A DNA stretch of 64,000 nt from Stutzerimonas stutzeri (lineage in GTDB: Bacteria; Pseudomonadota; Gammaproteobacteria; Pseudomonadales; Pseudomonadaceae): NCBI GenBank assembly GCA_002387205.1, contig DGLA01000014.1, forward strand, positions 1-64,000, given 5' to 3'. A program made the translations under genes and the position numbers. Below are positions 29,926 to 37,942 of the stretch, piece after piece; positions within the stretch are counted from its first letter, which is position 1; each line of letters opens with the position of its first letter. Under the pieces are notes generated by a model that was not told the DNA's origin, made no database searches, and was given only the letters and a program-made list of their open reading frames with translations.

Positions 29926-31020
29926 ATGACCCCTCTTGAGCGCTATCAGGCAGACCTGAAACGTCCTGACTTCTTTCACGACGCTGCCCAGGAAACTGCT
30001 GTGCGTCACCTGCAGCGTCTGTATGACGATCTGGTGGCAGATGACCGCACGAAATCCGGACTGCTGGGCAAGCTGTTCGGCAAGAAGCACCAGGAGCCTG
30101 TGAAAGGGCTGTATTTCTGGGGCGGCGTTGGCCGCGGCAAGACCTATCTGGTCGATACCTTTTTCGATGCATTGCCGTTCGAACAAAAGACGCGTACGCA
30201 TTTCCACCGCTTCATGAAGCGTGTGCACGAGGAAATGCGCACGCTCAAGGGCGAGAAGAACCCGCTGACCATCATTGGCAAGCGATTCGCCGACGAATCG
30301 AGGGTGATCTGTTTCGACGAGTTCTTCGTGTCGGACATCACCGACGCGATGATCCTTGCAACGCTGCTTGAAGAGCTGTTCAAGAACGGTGTCAGTCTGG
30401 TGGCCACATCCAACATCGTGCCGGATGGCCTGTACAAGGACGGCCTGCAACGCGCTCGCTTCCTGCCTGCCATCGAGTTGCTGAAAAAGCATACCGAGAT
30501 CGTCAACGTCGACAGCGGCATCGATTATCGTCTGCGAGCGCTCGAACAAGCCGAGCTCTATCACTTCCCGCTTGATGCCGAGGCGGAGCAGAGCCTGGAG
30601 AAGAGCTTCCGCAGCCTGCTGCCGGAAAAATGCAAGGTTCAGGAAAACGAAGCCCTGACGATCGAGAACCGTGAGATCGTGGCGCGCAAGGTTGCCTGCG
30701 GTGTCGCCTGGTTCGAATTCCGGGTGCTGTGTGACGGCCCGCGCAGCCAGAACGATTACATCGAACTGGGCAAGATCTTCGATGCGGTGCTGGTTTCCAA
30801 CATCGAGCGGATGGATGTGGCCAAGGACGACATGGCACGGCGCTTCATCAACATGGTGGACGAATTCTACGACCGCAACGTCAAGCTGATCCTGTCTGCC
30901 GAGGTGGAACTGAAGGACCTGTATGCCGGCGGGCGACTCGAATTCGAGTTTCAGCGAACCCTGAGTCGTTTGCTCGAGATGCAGTCCCACGAGTACCTGG
31001 CGCGACCGCATAAGCCCTAG
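29926..31020 (+). CDS. zapE: Cell division ATPase ZapE (AFG1-like)
   Basis: P-loop ATPase of the AFG1/ZapE family that associates with the Z-ring under stress in E. coli. Walker A is GGVGRGKTYLVDTF near residue 68, Walker B VICFDEFFVSDI near 128, and the conserved SNIVPDGLYKDGLQRARF follows. Starting at ATG 29926 gives 364 residues and the family start MTPLERYQADLKRPDFFHD. A TTG at 29848 in frame, with GAGG nine bases upstream, would add 26 residues (NDLPKLPSTEGAAKV) and cannot be excluded. It ends just before a heptamer repeat array shared with the convergent GlxA-type gene. Confidence 0.92.
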   Translation: MTPLERYQADLKRPDFFHDAAQETAVRHLQRLYDDLVADDRTKSGLLGKLFGKKHQEPVKGLYFWGGVGRGKTYLVDTFFDALPFEQKTRTHFHRFMKRVHEEMRTLKGEKNPLTIIGKRFADESRVICFDEFFVSDITDAMILATLLEELFKNGVSLVATSNIVPDGLYKDGLQRARFLPAIELLKKHTEIVNVDSGIDYRLRALEQAELYHFPLDAEAEQSLEKSFRSLLPEKCKVQENEALTIENREIVARKVACGVAWFEFRVLCDGPRSQNDYIELGKIFDAVLVSNIERMDVAKDDMARRFINMVDEFYDRNVKLILSAEVELKDLYAGGRLEFEFQRTLSRLLEMQSHEYLARPHKP

Positions 31021-31029
31021 AGATGCAGC

Positions 31030-31137
31030 TGGAAGCCTGAAGCTGGAGGCATGAAGCAAGAGCGAAAAGCTTGTCAGTATCGCGACTGCGGCCACGCTTC
31101 CAGCTTCCAGCTTCCAGCTTCCAGCTTCCAGCTTCCA
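31030..31137. repeat. Inverted arrays of a 7-base repeat (TGGAAGC / GCTTCCA)
   Basis: Four imperfect copies of TGGAAGC at 31030-31057 face six perfect tandem copies of GCTTCCA at 31096-31137, separated by 38 bases. The two arms can pair into a long imperfect hairpin between convergent zapE and the GlxA-type gene. The same heptamer occurs twice after dnaB at 3560. It could end both transcripts. Confidence 0.85.
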
Positions 31138-31140
31138 GCC

Positions 31141-32133
31141 CTAACCGCTCTTATGCCGATACTGCTGCCGATACTGATTCGGCGACAGTTCGGTGTGCTG
31201 CCTGAACAGCCGGGCAAAGAAGCTGGCATCGTCATAGCCGACTTCATAACTGATAGTCTTGATGCTCTTGCGAGTGGTAGACAGCAGGCTTTTGGCGGTT
31301 TCGATCCGCAGCCGCTGCAGGTAATGCAGTGGTTTGTCCCCGGTGGCGCTCTGGAACCGGCGCATGAAGTTGCGGATGCTCATGCCGTGATCCCTCGCCA
31401 CGTCCTCGAAGCGGAACTTGTCGGCGAAATGCTCTTCCAGCCACTCCTGAATCTGGAGAATGCGGGTATCCAGATGAAGCTTCTGCCCGCCGAAGCCGAT
31501 ACGGCCGGGGCTGTAGCTACGCTGAACCTCGAACAGGATGTCCCGTGCCATGCCCTGGGCGATGTGCGCACCGCAGAATCGCTCCACCAGATGGATATAC
31601 AGGTCGCAGGCTGAGGTGGTGCCGCCGGCGCAGTAGAGGTTGTCGCTGTCGGTCAGATGCTTCTCGGGCGTGAAGATGACCCGCGGAAAGCGCTCGGTGA
31701 ATTCCCGCGCGAAGCGCCAGTGGGTGGTGGCTTCGCGTTCGTCCAGCAAACCGGCCGCAGCCATCCAGAACGCCCCTGTGGCTTCGCCACAAATGGCGCT
31801 ACCGGCGGCGTGGCGCTCCTGTAGCCAGGGCGTCACCTCTGGATATCGACGGCCGAGCCCATCGAAATCGCCCCAGAATGCAGGGAGAATGACCGCATCC
31901 GCTTCACCCAGTGCGCCGTCCACGGCCATGAGGGTGCCACTGAAGGTGGTGACGGGCTGTCCGTCGGGACTGACCAGCAGGGTCTCGAAAGCAGGCTTCA
32001 GTTCCAGCCCCAGCTGCTTGCCGTAACGCAAGCTGGCCATGTGAAAGAAATCCTTGGCGTGCAGGAGGGTGGATCCGAACACCCCTTCGGTGGCAAGAAT
32101 ACTGATGCGTTTCAATGATTGGGCGGTGCGCAT
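31141..32133 (-). CDS. GlxA-family AraC-type regulator with DJ-1/PfpI domain
   Basis: 330-residue transcription regulator. The N-terminal 180 residues form a class I glutamine-amidotransferase-like (DJ-1/PfpI) sensor with SAICGEATGAFWMAAAGLLD and EATTHW, including a Cys at the nucleophile-elbow position. The C-terminal 110 residues hold two AraC-type helix-turn-helix units (FRFEDVARDHGMSIRNFMRR and ISYEVGYDDASFFARLFRQH). Family members control arginine, glycine-betaine or carnitine catabolism, but the ligand here is unknown and no catabolic operon adjoins. It is divergent from nfi, with 162 bases between them. Confidence 0.88.
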   Translation of the reverse strand: MRTAQSLKRISILATEGVFGSTLLHAKDFFHMASLRYGKQLGLELKPAFETLLVSPDGQPVTTFSGTLMAVDGALGEADAVILPAFWGDFDGLGRRYPEVTPWLQERHAAGSAICGEATGAFWMAAAGLLDEREATTHWRFAREFTERFPRVIFTPEKHLTDSDNLYCAGGTTSACDLYIHLVERFCGAHIAQGMARDILFEVQRSYSPGRIGFGGQKLHLDTRILQIQEWLEEHFADKFRFEDVARDHGMSIRNFMRRFQSATGDKPLHYLQRLRIETAKSLLSTTRKSIKTISYEVGYDDASFFARLFRQHTELSPNQYRQQYRHKSG

Positions 32134-32295
32134 GCGTTGTCTTCTAAGCAGCCTGATTGTTTTTATAAGGGCAAAGCAGGGTGAATCTGCCGCTGTACGG
32201 CAGGAGCGTCTTATTTTTCTGCCTGTCTGTCCAGTCGCAATCGGCTCGCTGCGCCGGAAACGTCCAGGGCACCCTCTCGCTCAATGAGGAATGAG

Positions 32296-33024
32296 ATGAC
32301 TACAGATCAACCTGAAGATCGTCCCGAAGCCTTCGTCAGCTGGGACGGCAATACTGCCGCAGCGCGGGAAACCCAGCAGAGGCTGGCCGGGCGCGTGCGG
32401 TTGGAGGATGATTTCGGCCCGCTGCGAATCATTGCGGGCGTGGACGTGGGTTTCGAAGAGGGTGGCGCCATCACCCGCGCCGCAGTGGTGCTGCTCGATG
32501 CCGAGACCCTCGAGCTGCTGGAACAGGCAGTGGCGCGGATTCCGACCTGCATGCCCTATATTCCCGGTCTGCTTTCGTTCCGTGAATTGCCTGCCGTGTT
32601 GCAGGCACTCGATTCGCTGAAGCTGCGGCCTGATCTGGTTTTCTCGGATGGGCACGGCATCGCCCACCCGCGCGGCCTGGGAATCGCTGCGCACCTCGGT
32701 GCGATCACGGGGCTGCCGACCATCGGCGTGGCGAAGAAGATACTTACCGGCCACCATGAGCCATTGGGTGAAGGTCGCGGTGCCCTGGTCGATCTGCTGG
32801 ACAAGCAGGAGCGGGTGATCGGCACCGTGCTGCGCAGCAAGGACAAGGTCAGGCCCCTGATCATCTCGCCGGGCAATCGTGTCAGCTTGGCGACTGCGCC
32901 AGGGCTGGTGATGCGTTTCGTTACCCGTTACCGCCTTCCCGAACCGACTCGACTGGCCGATCGTCTCGCTTCGCGTCGCGATGAGAAACGCGGCGGGCCG
33001 AGGGCTTCAGCCGAACGGGGCTAG
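32296..33024 (+). CDS. nfi: Endonuclease V (deoxyinosine 3' endonuclease)
   Basis: Cuts DNA one phosphodiester 3' to deoxyinosine, starting repair of deaminated adenine. Catalytic acids are Asp50 (IAGVDVGF), Glu97 (YIPGLLSFRELP) and Asp118 (FSDGHGIAHPR), all intact. The ATG at 32296 is preferred because GAGG lies six bases upstream; an ATG at 32284 would add four residues. 242 residues is slightly longer than E. coli (223), with a short N-terminal extension and a basic tail. It is 69 bases upstream of ampD on the same strand. Confidence 0.93.
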   Translation: MTTDQPEDRPEAFVSWDGNTAAARETQQRLAGRVRLEDDFGPLRIIAGVDVGFEEGGAITRAAVVLLDAETLELLEQAVARIPTCMPYIPGLLSFRELPAVLQALDSLKLRPDLVFSDGHGIAHPRGLGIAAHLGAITGLPTIGVAKKILTGHHEPLGEGRGALVDLLDKQERVIGTVLRSKDKVRPLIISPGNRVSLATAPGLVMRFVTRYRLPEPTRLADRLASRRDEKRGGPRASAERG

Positions 33025-33093
33025 CGTGACTTGCGGCCATCCAGCGGCAGGCGCTAGCCTTCAAGCCCCCATATTCACCCAGGTTGATCTGCG

Positions 33094-33645
33094 ATGCAGT
33101 TGGATCATGCGACTGGCTGGTGCCGAGGCATTCGCCATTGCCCCTCGCCCAACTTCAATCAACGCCCCGATGGTGAGATCTCGCTGCTGGTGATCCACAA
33201 CATCAGCCTGCCGCCGGGGTGCTTCGGGACGGGCAAGGTTCAGCAGTTCTTCCAGAACTGTTTGCCCACCGCTGAACATCCGTTCTTCGAACAGATATCC
33301 AGCCTGCAAGTGTCCGCGCACTTCCTCATCGAGCGTGATGGGGCGATCACCCAGTTCGTCTCTTGCCTTGATCGTGCATGGCATGCGGGCATTTCCCGTT
33401 TTGGCGAACGGGAAGGCTGCAATGATTTTTCACTGGGAATCGAGCTGGAGGGCACCGATGACCAACCCTTCAGTGAAGAGCAGTACGCCAGCCTGATCCG
33501 CCTCTGCTCGGTGCTACAGCAAGCCTATCCGGCAATCACCCCTGAACGCGTATGCGGGCACAGCGACATAGCTCCCGGGCGCAAGACCGACCCGGGTCCT
33601 GCTTTCGAGTGGCAACGCCTGCGGGCAGTCTCGATCGTCGCTTGA
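33094..33645 (+). CDS. ampD: 1,6-anhydro-MurNAc-L-alanine amidase AmpD
   Basis: Cytosolic zinc amidase of peptidoglycan recycling; cleaves the stem peptide from anhydro-muropeptides, lowering the inducer of AmpR-controlled beta-lactamase. Zinc ligands His35 (LLVIHNISLPPG), His156 (CGHSDIAPGRKTDPGP) and Asp166, and the catalytic Glu117 (GIELEG), are all present. The length of 183 residues is normal and there is no signal peptide. ampE follows after 24 bases, so the two form the usual ampDE operon. The recycling step pairs with PgeF and Alr elsewhere in the window. Confidence 0.96.
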   Translation: MQLDHATGWCRGIRHCPSPNFNQRPDGEISLLVIHNISLPPGCFGTGKVQQFFQNCLPTAEHPFFEQISSLQVSAHFLIERDGAITQFVSCLDRAWHAGISRFGEREGCNDFSLGIELEGTDDQPFSEEQYASLIRLCSVLQQAYPAITPERVCGHSDIAPGRKTDPGPAFEWQRLRAVSIVA

Positions 33646-33669
33646 GCCCGTTTCCAAAGGATTCGATAA

Positions 33670-34506
33670 ATGATTTTTCTCGTGCTTCTGCTGGTGTTGC
33701 TGATTGACAAACTCACTGACTGGCGCAGCGACGTACAGCAGGATGGGCCCTGGCTGAACCTGCTACGGCGGGTTGAACAGCATTCAGGCCTGATGGCCCA
33801 TCCTTGGCTGAGCCTGATGGTGGCCGTGCTGTTGCCGGTGCTGGTGCTCGGTTTGCTGCTGATGGCCCTGCAGCCCTTGGCTTACGGCTGGCTCAGCTTG
33901 CCGCTGCACCTGCTGGTGGTGCTGTACAGCCTTGGCCGCGGCCACGACAAACGTGAGCTTGGGACCTTTAGAGACGCCTGGCGCCGGGGTGACGACGAAG
34001 CGGCAGCGTTGGTCGCCGAGCGAGATCTGGGGTTGAGTGCTGCAGATGCGCCTAGCCTGTTGCGCGCTGTCGAGGCACAACGGTTGTGGCGCAGTCATCA
34101 AGGCTTTTTTGCGGTGATCTTCTGGTACGTATTACTCGGCCCCGTGGCGGCGCTGGCTTACCGACTGCTGTCGCTGACGGTTGCCCATTCGCAGCGTGAT
34201 GACCTGGCTGAGCGTGCGAGCCAGTTGTTGCACGCCTTCGACTGGCTGCCGGTGCGGGTGCTGCTGGCCAGCTGCGGCCTGGTTGGCAATTTCGTCGCGG
34301 CCAATCGCGCCCTGCTGCCCGAGCTGCTGCACTGGGACATCCCTGCGCGGCAACTGCTGGCAGATGTCGGCCCGGCTGCCGCGGACCTCCGCGAGCCTCT
34401 CGAGGGTGATGCGGGTATCGCTCGGCTCGACAGCATCGCCGCGCTGCTGGTGCGCACCCGGATGCTCTGGTATGCGGCCATCGCGCTCTGGATCATTGTG
34501 ATCTGA
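33670..34506 (+). CDS. ampE: AmpE inner membrane protein
   Basis: 278-residue integral membrane protein co-transcribed with ampD. Hydrophobic segments: residues 1-14, 45-75 (LSLMVAVLLPVLVLGLLLMAL), 80-95, 145-168 (AVIFWYVLLGPVAALAYRLL), 195-212 and 265-278. The motif HSGLMAHPWLSL near the first loop and GFFAVIFWYVLLGPVAA are typical of AmpE. The family is related to CobD/CbiB and has been proposed as a sensor linked to beta-lactamase control, but its activity is unproven. The ribosome binding site is AAAGGA. Confidence 0.93.
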   Translation: MIFLVLLLVLLIDKLTDWRSDVQQDGPWLNLLRRVEQHSGLMAHPWLSLMVAVLLPVLVLGLLLMALQPLAYGWLSLPLHLLVVLYSLGRGHDKRELGTFRDAWRRGDDEAAALVAERDLGLSAADAPSLLRAVEAQRLWRSHQGFFAVIFWYVLLGPVAALAYRLLSLTVAHSQRDDLAERASQLLHAFDWLPVRVLLASCGLVGNFVAANRALLPELLHWDIPARQLLADVGPAAADLREPLEGDAGIARLDSIAALLVRTRMLWYAAIALWIIVI

Positions 34507-34639
34507 TGTTCGCCAGGTCCGCTTCCTTTGCGGGCCTTCTGTTCCGGTGAGCCCTCGGCGCTTGCGCCGATAAGCGCGGTGGATATGCCGGAATCGGCGG
34601 GCCTTCTGCCAATTGTGGAGATATCACCCTGCCACTATC

Positions 34640-34665
34640 TTAAGTTGCGCGTGGCCCTTCCGATA
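34640..34665 (+). promoter_or_regulatory. FliA (sigma-28) promoter of a chemoreceptor
   Basis: TTAAGTT, 12 bases, then TCCGATA closely follows the pseudomonad FliA pattern (TCAAGTT, 12 bases, GCCGATA). It lies 92 bases before the chemoreceptor start, within a 250-base region that has no other gene. Confidence 0.65.
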
Positions 34666-34756
34666 TCTCATACGAGTGTCCGCTCGGCCTCTGCTTGGGC
34701 ACGCTGCGACAGCTTCGATGCCGTCGGTATTACAACAAGAATCAGGGAGACGTCTT

Positions 34757-36787
34757 TTGAAAAGCCTGCTGCATCCCGCTATCGCGTTGATGAACCGCCT
34801 GAGCTTCGGCATGAAGTTCAGCCTGATCAGCGTGCTTTTCTTCGTTCCCATGTTGCTTACCAATTTTTACCTGGTACGTGATTCGTATCGGGAGTTCGTC
34901 GGTACGCGTACGGAGCTGCAGAGCCTCGAGTTGCTGGGCGCAACCTTGCAGTTGCGACGCGAAATGGAAGATTGGAAGGACCTGGTCGAGATCGAGGGCA
35001 TCATCGGCCAGAGCGGTGAAGTCCAGGCGCTCGCCACTCGTCTGGCCAACGCCGAGCGCGAGCTGACGTCGCGCATACAGAGCCTCGCCCCCGTCAGCGA
35101 AAACTCCGAGCAGGTGGCGGAATTCACAAGCCGCCGCGATGAGATCGACGCGGCCCTGCGTGAGGCCCAGGCGCAGCAATCGCTACAGGCGAAGGCCGCC
35201 ATGGCCCGAGCGCTGCTGGGTAAGGCGCAGGTCTTGATCAAGCTGGTCGCTGGCCAGTCCGGGCTCAGCCAGGACAGTCAACGCGACGTCCGCATGCTCG
35301 CCGAACTCCTCTCGTCGGTAACACCGGCTATCACGGCAACCTTGGGCGAGGGCCGTGCGGTTGGCTCTTATACCTTCGGCCAGGGATATCTCAATTCCGA
35401 CGCCAGCAACAAGCTGGACGATCTGCTGCTGGAGCTTGAAAAGCAGCAAGCGCAATACGGTGCCCAACTGCAGGATGTGCTGGGCAGTAGCCCCGCCGCG
35501 CAGAGCCAGCTCGAGAGCCACGCCACTGCCAGTCGCGGCTCTCTGCAGTCGAGCAGCGACATCTTTCAGGATCAGGTGATCATGGCCGAGGCGCTGGATC
35601 AGCCCTGGGAAAATTTCTACGACCTGATCAGCACCGAGATGGCGAAAACCTATGCGCTCAACGACGCCATCCTCGCCTTCCTGGATGACCAGCTCGAGCA
35701 GCGCCTGGAACAGAAGCGATTACTGATGGTGCTGCTGCTGGCCGCACTGGCAGTGGTGTTTGTACTGATCGTCTACCTCTACAGCGCGTTCTATATGTCT
35801 ACCCGTGCATCGTTGCGCAGCCTCGGCGCGACCATGGACCGAGTGGCGGCAGGGGATATGACCGCGCGTTTCAAGGTGCAAAGCCGCGACGAGCTGGGTG
35901 AGCTGGGGCAGGTGTTCAACGAGACGGTGTCGAGAATCCGCGAACTCATCGAGCGCGTCGGGCATACAGTGGGTGAAGTAGAGCGTCAGGCTTCGCGCGT
36001 GGAAACCGTCTCTGGCGAGAGCAACCAGACGGTGTCGGAGCAGCGCGGGCAGATCGAGCAGGTCGCCACGGCAATGAACGAGATGTCGGCGACCGCGCAG
36101 GAAGTGGCCACCAGTGCTGAAGCCGCAGTGGGCAGCGCCCAGAGTGTCAATGAGGAAACCCTCAGCGGCCGGCATCTGGTCCAGGCGCAGGTGGGCGGCA
36201 TTGAGCGCCTGGCTGCGGAGATCGAACAGTCGGTCCAGGTGATCAACCAGCTGGCAGGCGACAGCAAGGCCATCAGCCAGGTGCTGGATGTCATCAAGGG
36301 TGTGGCCGAGCAGACCAATCTGCTGGCGCTCAATGCCGCAATCGAGGCGGCGCGAGCGGGCGAACAAGGGCGCGGCTTCGCTGTGGTGGCCGATGAGGTG
36401 CGCAGCCTGGCCAAGCGCACCCAGCAGTCCACTGCGGAAATCGAGCAGATGATCGCCAAGCTGCAGGGCGGTGTTGGCGCTGCGGTGAAAACCATGCACG
36501 CCAGCCATGTGATGGCCGAGGAAACCGTCGGTCAGTCATCCCAGGTCCAGCAGGCACTTGAAAACATCCTCAACGCGGTCGGCATCATCGTCGATCAGAA
36601 CCAGCAGATCGCGGCCGCCGCCGAACAGCAGACCGCCGTCGCCCACGATATCGATCGCAACATTGTCGCGATCAACGAGGCCGGCCAGCGAACCGCCGAG
36701 GGCGCAGGCCATACCGAGCAGGCGAGTCGTGAACTCACCGAGCTGGTCGCCCGGCTGCAGCAGTTGATCGGGGCGTTTCGCGTCTGA
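34757..36787 (+). CDS. Methyl-accepting chemotaxis protein next to ampE
   Basis: Chemoreceptor of about 676 residues. First membrane helix LISVLFFVPMLLTNFYL (about 20-40), a helical periplasmic domain of about 280 residues, a second helix (LLMVLLLAALAVVFVLIVYLY) near 320, HAMP (about 345-395, TMDRVAAGDMTARF) and the signalling domain with EQTNLLALNAAIEAARAGEQ. No C-terminal CheR-binding pentapeptide. The gene position after ampE matches P. aeruginosa PA4520, a receptor without a settled ligand (recalled). The start is a TTG at 34757 with AGGGAG seven bases upstream; the longer frame to 34613 contains the promoter. Confidence 0.88.
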   Translation: MKSLLHPAIALMNRLSFGMKFSLISVLFFVPMLLTNFYLVRDSYREFVGTRTELQSLELLGATLQLRREMEDWKDLVEIEGIIGQSGEVQALATRLANAERELTSRIQSLAPVSENSEQVAEFTSRRDEIDAALREAQAQQSLQAKAAMARALLGKAQVLIKLVAGQSGLSQDSQRDVRMLAELLSSVTPAITATLGEGRAVGSYTFGQGYLNSDASNKLDDLLLELEKQQAQYGAQLQDVLGSSPAAQSQLESHATASRGSLQSSSDIFQDQVIMAEALDQPWENFYDLISTEMAKTYALNDAILAFLDDQLEQRLEQKRLLMVLLLAALAVVFVLIVYLYSAFYMSTRASLRSLGATMDRVAAGDMTARFKVQSRDELGELGQVFNETVSRIRELIERVGHTVGEVERQASRVETVSGESNQTVSEQRGQIEQVATAMNEMSATAQEVATSAEAAVGSAQSVNEETLSGRHLVQAQVGGIERLAAEIEQSVQVINQLAGDSKAISQVLDVIKGVAEQTNLLALNAAIEAARAGEQGRGFAVVADEVRSLAKRTQQSTAEIEQMIAKLQGGVGAAVKTMHASHVMAEETVGQSSQVQQALENILNAVGIIVDQNQQIAAAAEQQTAVAHDIDRNIVAINEAGQRTAEGAGHTEQASRELTELVARLQQLIGAFRV

Positions 36788-36824
36788 CCAACAACGCTGG
36801 GGCGGGTTTACGTACGGGCTGTAA

Positions 36825-37613
36825 TCAGCCCCAGCCAAACAACTCGCAGCTGTTGCGATAGCTGGCGTCGGCCAGCTCCTCGGGGCTGATGCCGCGCAGT
36901 TCGGCCAGCTCCCGGCAGATGTCCGGGAGGAATTCCGGGCTGTTGCGTTGGCCGGCGTGGCTGTGGGGCGTGATGTCCGGGGCGTCGGTTTCCAGCACGA
37001 TGCTCTCGAGCGGCAGTTGTTGCAGCACACGGTGCATACGATGGGCCTGGGGCCAGGTGCCAGCGCCGCCCAGGCCGAGCTTGTAGCCCAACTTAATGTA
37101 CTCGCGGGCTTCTTCCCAGCTGCCGCTGAACGCGTGAGCGATGCCAGTGCGCTTGAGTTTGTAGCGCTTCAAGGTGGCGATCATCGGCGCGTGGGCGCGG
37201 CGAACATGCAGCAGCACCGGCAGTTCGAACTCATTGGCCAGGTCGAACTGTGCTTCGAGCAGCTCTTGCTGGCGGTTCTTGTCCGGGTTTTCGATGTAGT
37301 AGTCGAGGCCGATCTCGCCGATGGCGCAGAGCTTGTCCTCGCCTCGCAACCGCTGCAGCCAGTGGCGCAGCGCGTCGATATGCTCCGGTCGGTGGTCCTG
37401 CAGGAACACCGGGTGCAGGCCCAGCGCGGCATAGACGGCTGGCTCGTCCAGTGCCAACTGCCAGACCCTCTCCCAGTTCGCTTGGTGAACGCCGAGCACA
37501 AGGATCCGCTCGACACCGGCACTGGCGCAGCGGGCCAGTACCTCACCGCGGTCGGCATCGAAGGGGTCGAAGTCGAGGTGGGTGTGGGTGTCGATCAGGG
37601 GCACGGCGGTCAT
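36825..37613 (-). CDS. tatD: TatD family metal-dependent hydrolase
   Basis: 262-residue TIM-barrel hydrolase of the TatD DNase family. Metal ligands are visible: HTHLDF (residues 9-14), Glu in IGEIGLDYY near 97, His in LLHVRRA near 134, His in IAHAFSGS near 159 and Asp in LETDAPD near 209. Family members show 3'-5' exonuclease or deoxyribonuclease activity and help in DNA repair or tRNA quality control. It converges on the chemoreceptor gene and is probably co-transcribed from the same direction as the small gene upstream, whose stop is 33 bases away. Confidence 0.92.
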   Translation of the reverse strand: MTAVPLIDTHTHLDFDPFDADRGEVLARCASAGVERILVLGVHQANWERVWQLALDEPAVYAALGLHPVFLQDHRPEHIDALRHWLQRLRGEDKLCAIGEIGLDYYIENPDKNRQQELLEAQFDLANEFELPVLLHVRRAHAPMIATLKRYKLKRTGIAHAFSGSWEEAREYIKLGYKLGLGGAGTWPQAHRMHRVLQQLPLESIVLETDAPDITPHSHAGQRNSPEFLPDICRELAELRGISPEELADASYRNSCELFGWG

Positions 37614-37646
37614 CTCCTTGTTTTCAGCAGTTAGCAGCGGCGTGGT

Positions 37647-37892
37647 TCAGCGGTGCGCTTCTTCTTCGATCTGGATATCGCTGACGCCCAGTTCGGCCAT
37701 GCGGCTGTGCTCGCTGGCGCGTTCCGGGATTTCCCAGGGTGCATCGGTAGTGGCACGAGGCTCCTTGACGTGGTGCAACAGTATCTCCAGCTCGGCCTGC
37801 TCCATTGATGGCTCTTCAAAGGCGCTCATTGTCAGCGAGGCGGGTTCGCCATTGATCAGGTAATGGATGCGGTAGCGTTTCAGTTCAGTCAT
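37647..37892 (-). CDS. Small conserved-looking protein of unknown function
   Basis: 81-residue acidic protein. It starts MTELKRYRIHYLINGEPAS, followed by a helical Glu-rich part (EEPSMEQAELEILLHHV) and a C-terminal part (PERASEHSRMAELGVSDIQ). There is no membrane helix, signal peptide or Cys motif. It is not recognised as a named family. The first third reads like a beta hairpin (alternating polar and apolar residues), so a small alpha-beta fold is likely. It lies between ada and tatD on the same strand, 33 bases before tatD and 50 bases after the ada stop, so it may be in one transcript with them. Confidence 0.7.
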   Translation of the reverse strand: MTELKRYRIHYLINGEPASLTMSAFEEPSMEQAELEILLHHVKEPRATTDAPWEIPERASEHSRMAELGVSDIQIEEEAHR

Positions 37893-37942
37893 GGCTGGGC
37901 TCTTTGCGGTGGCATGTAGAGCATCCGACCGCTGAAACAGGC

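Noticed and set aside
29299..31095. 598-codon minus-strand open frame across trpS and zapE
   Set aside because: Spans two convincing genes on the other strand and an intergenic hairpin; shadow only.
31096..31137. Tandem heptamers as a CRISPR array
   Set aside because: Units are 7 bases with no spacers, and no cas genes are present.
34560..34580. GCCGATAA near 34570 as a second sigma-28 -10
   Set aside because: No TAAA/TCAAG-like -35 at the right distance, unlike the element at 34640.
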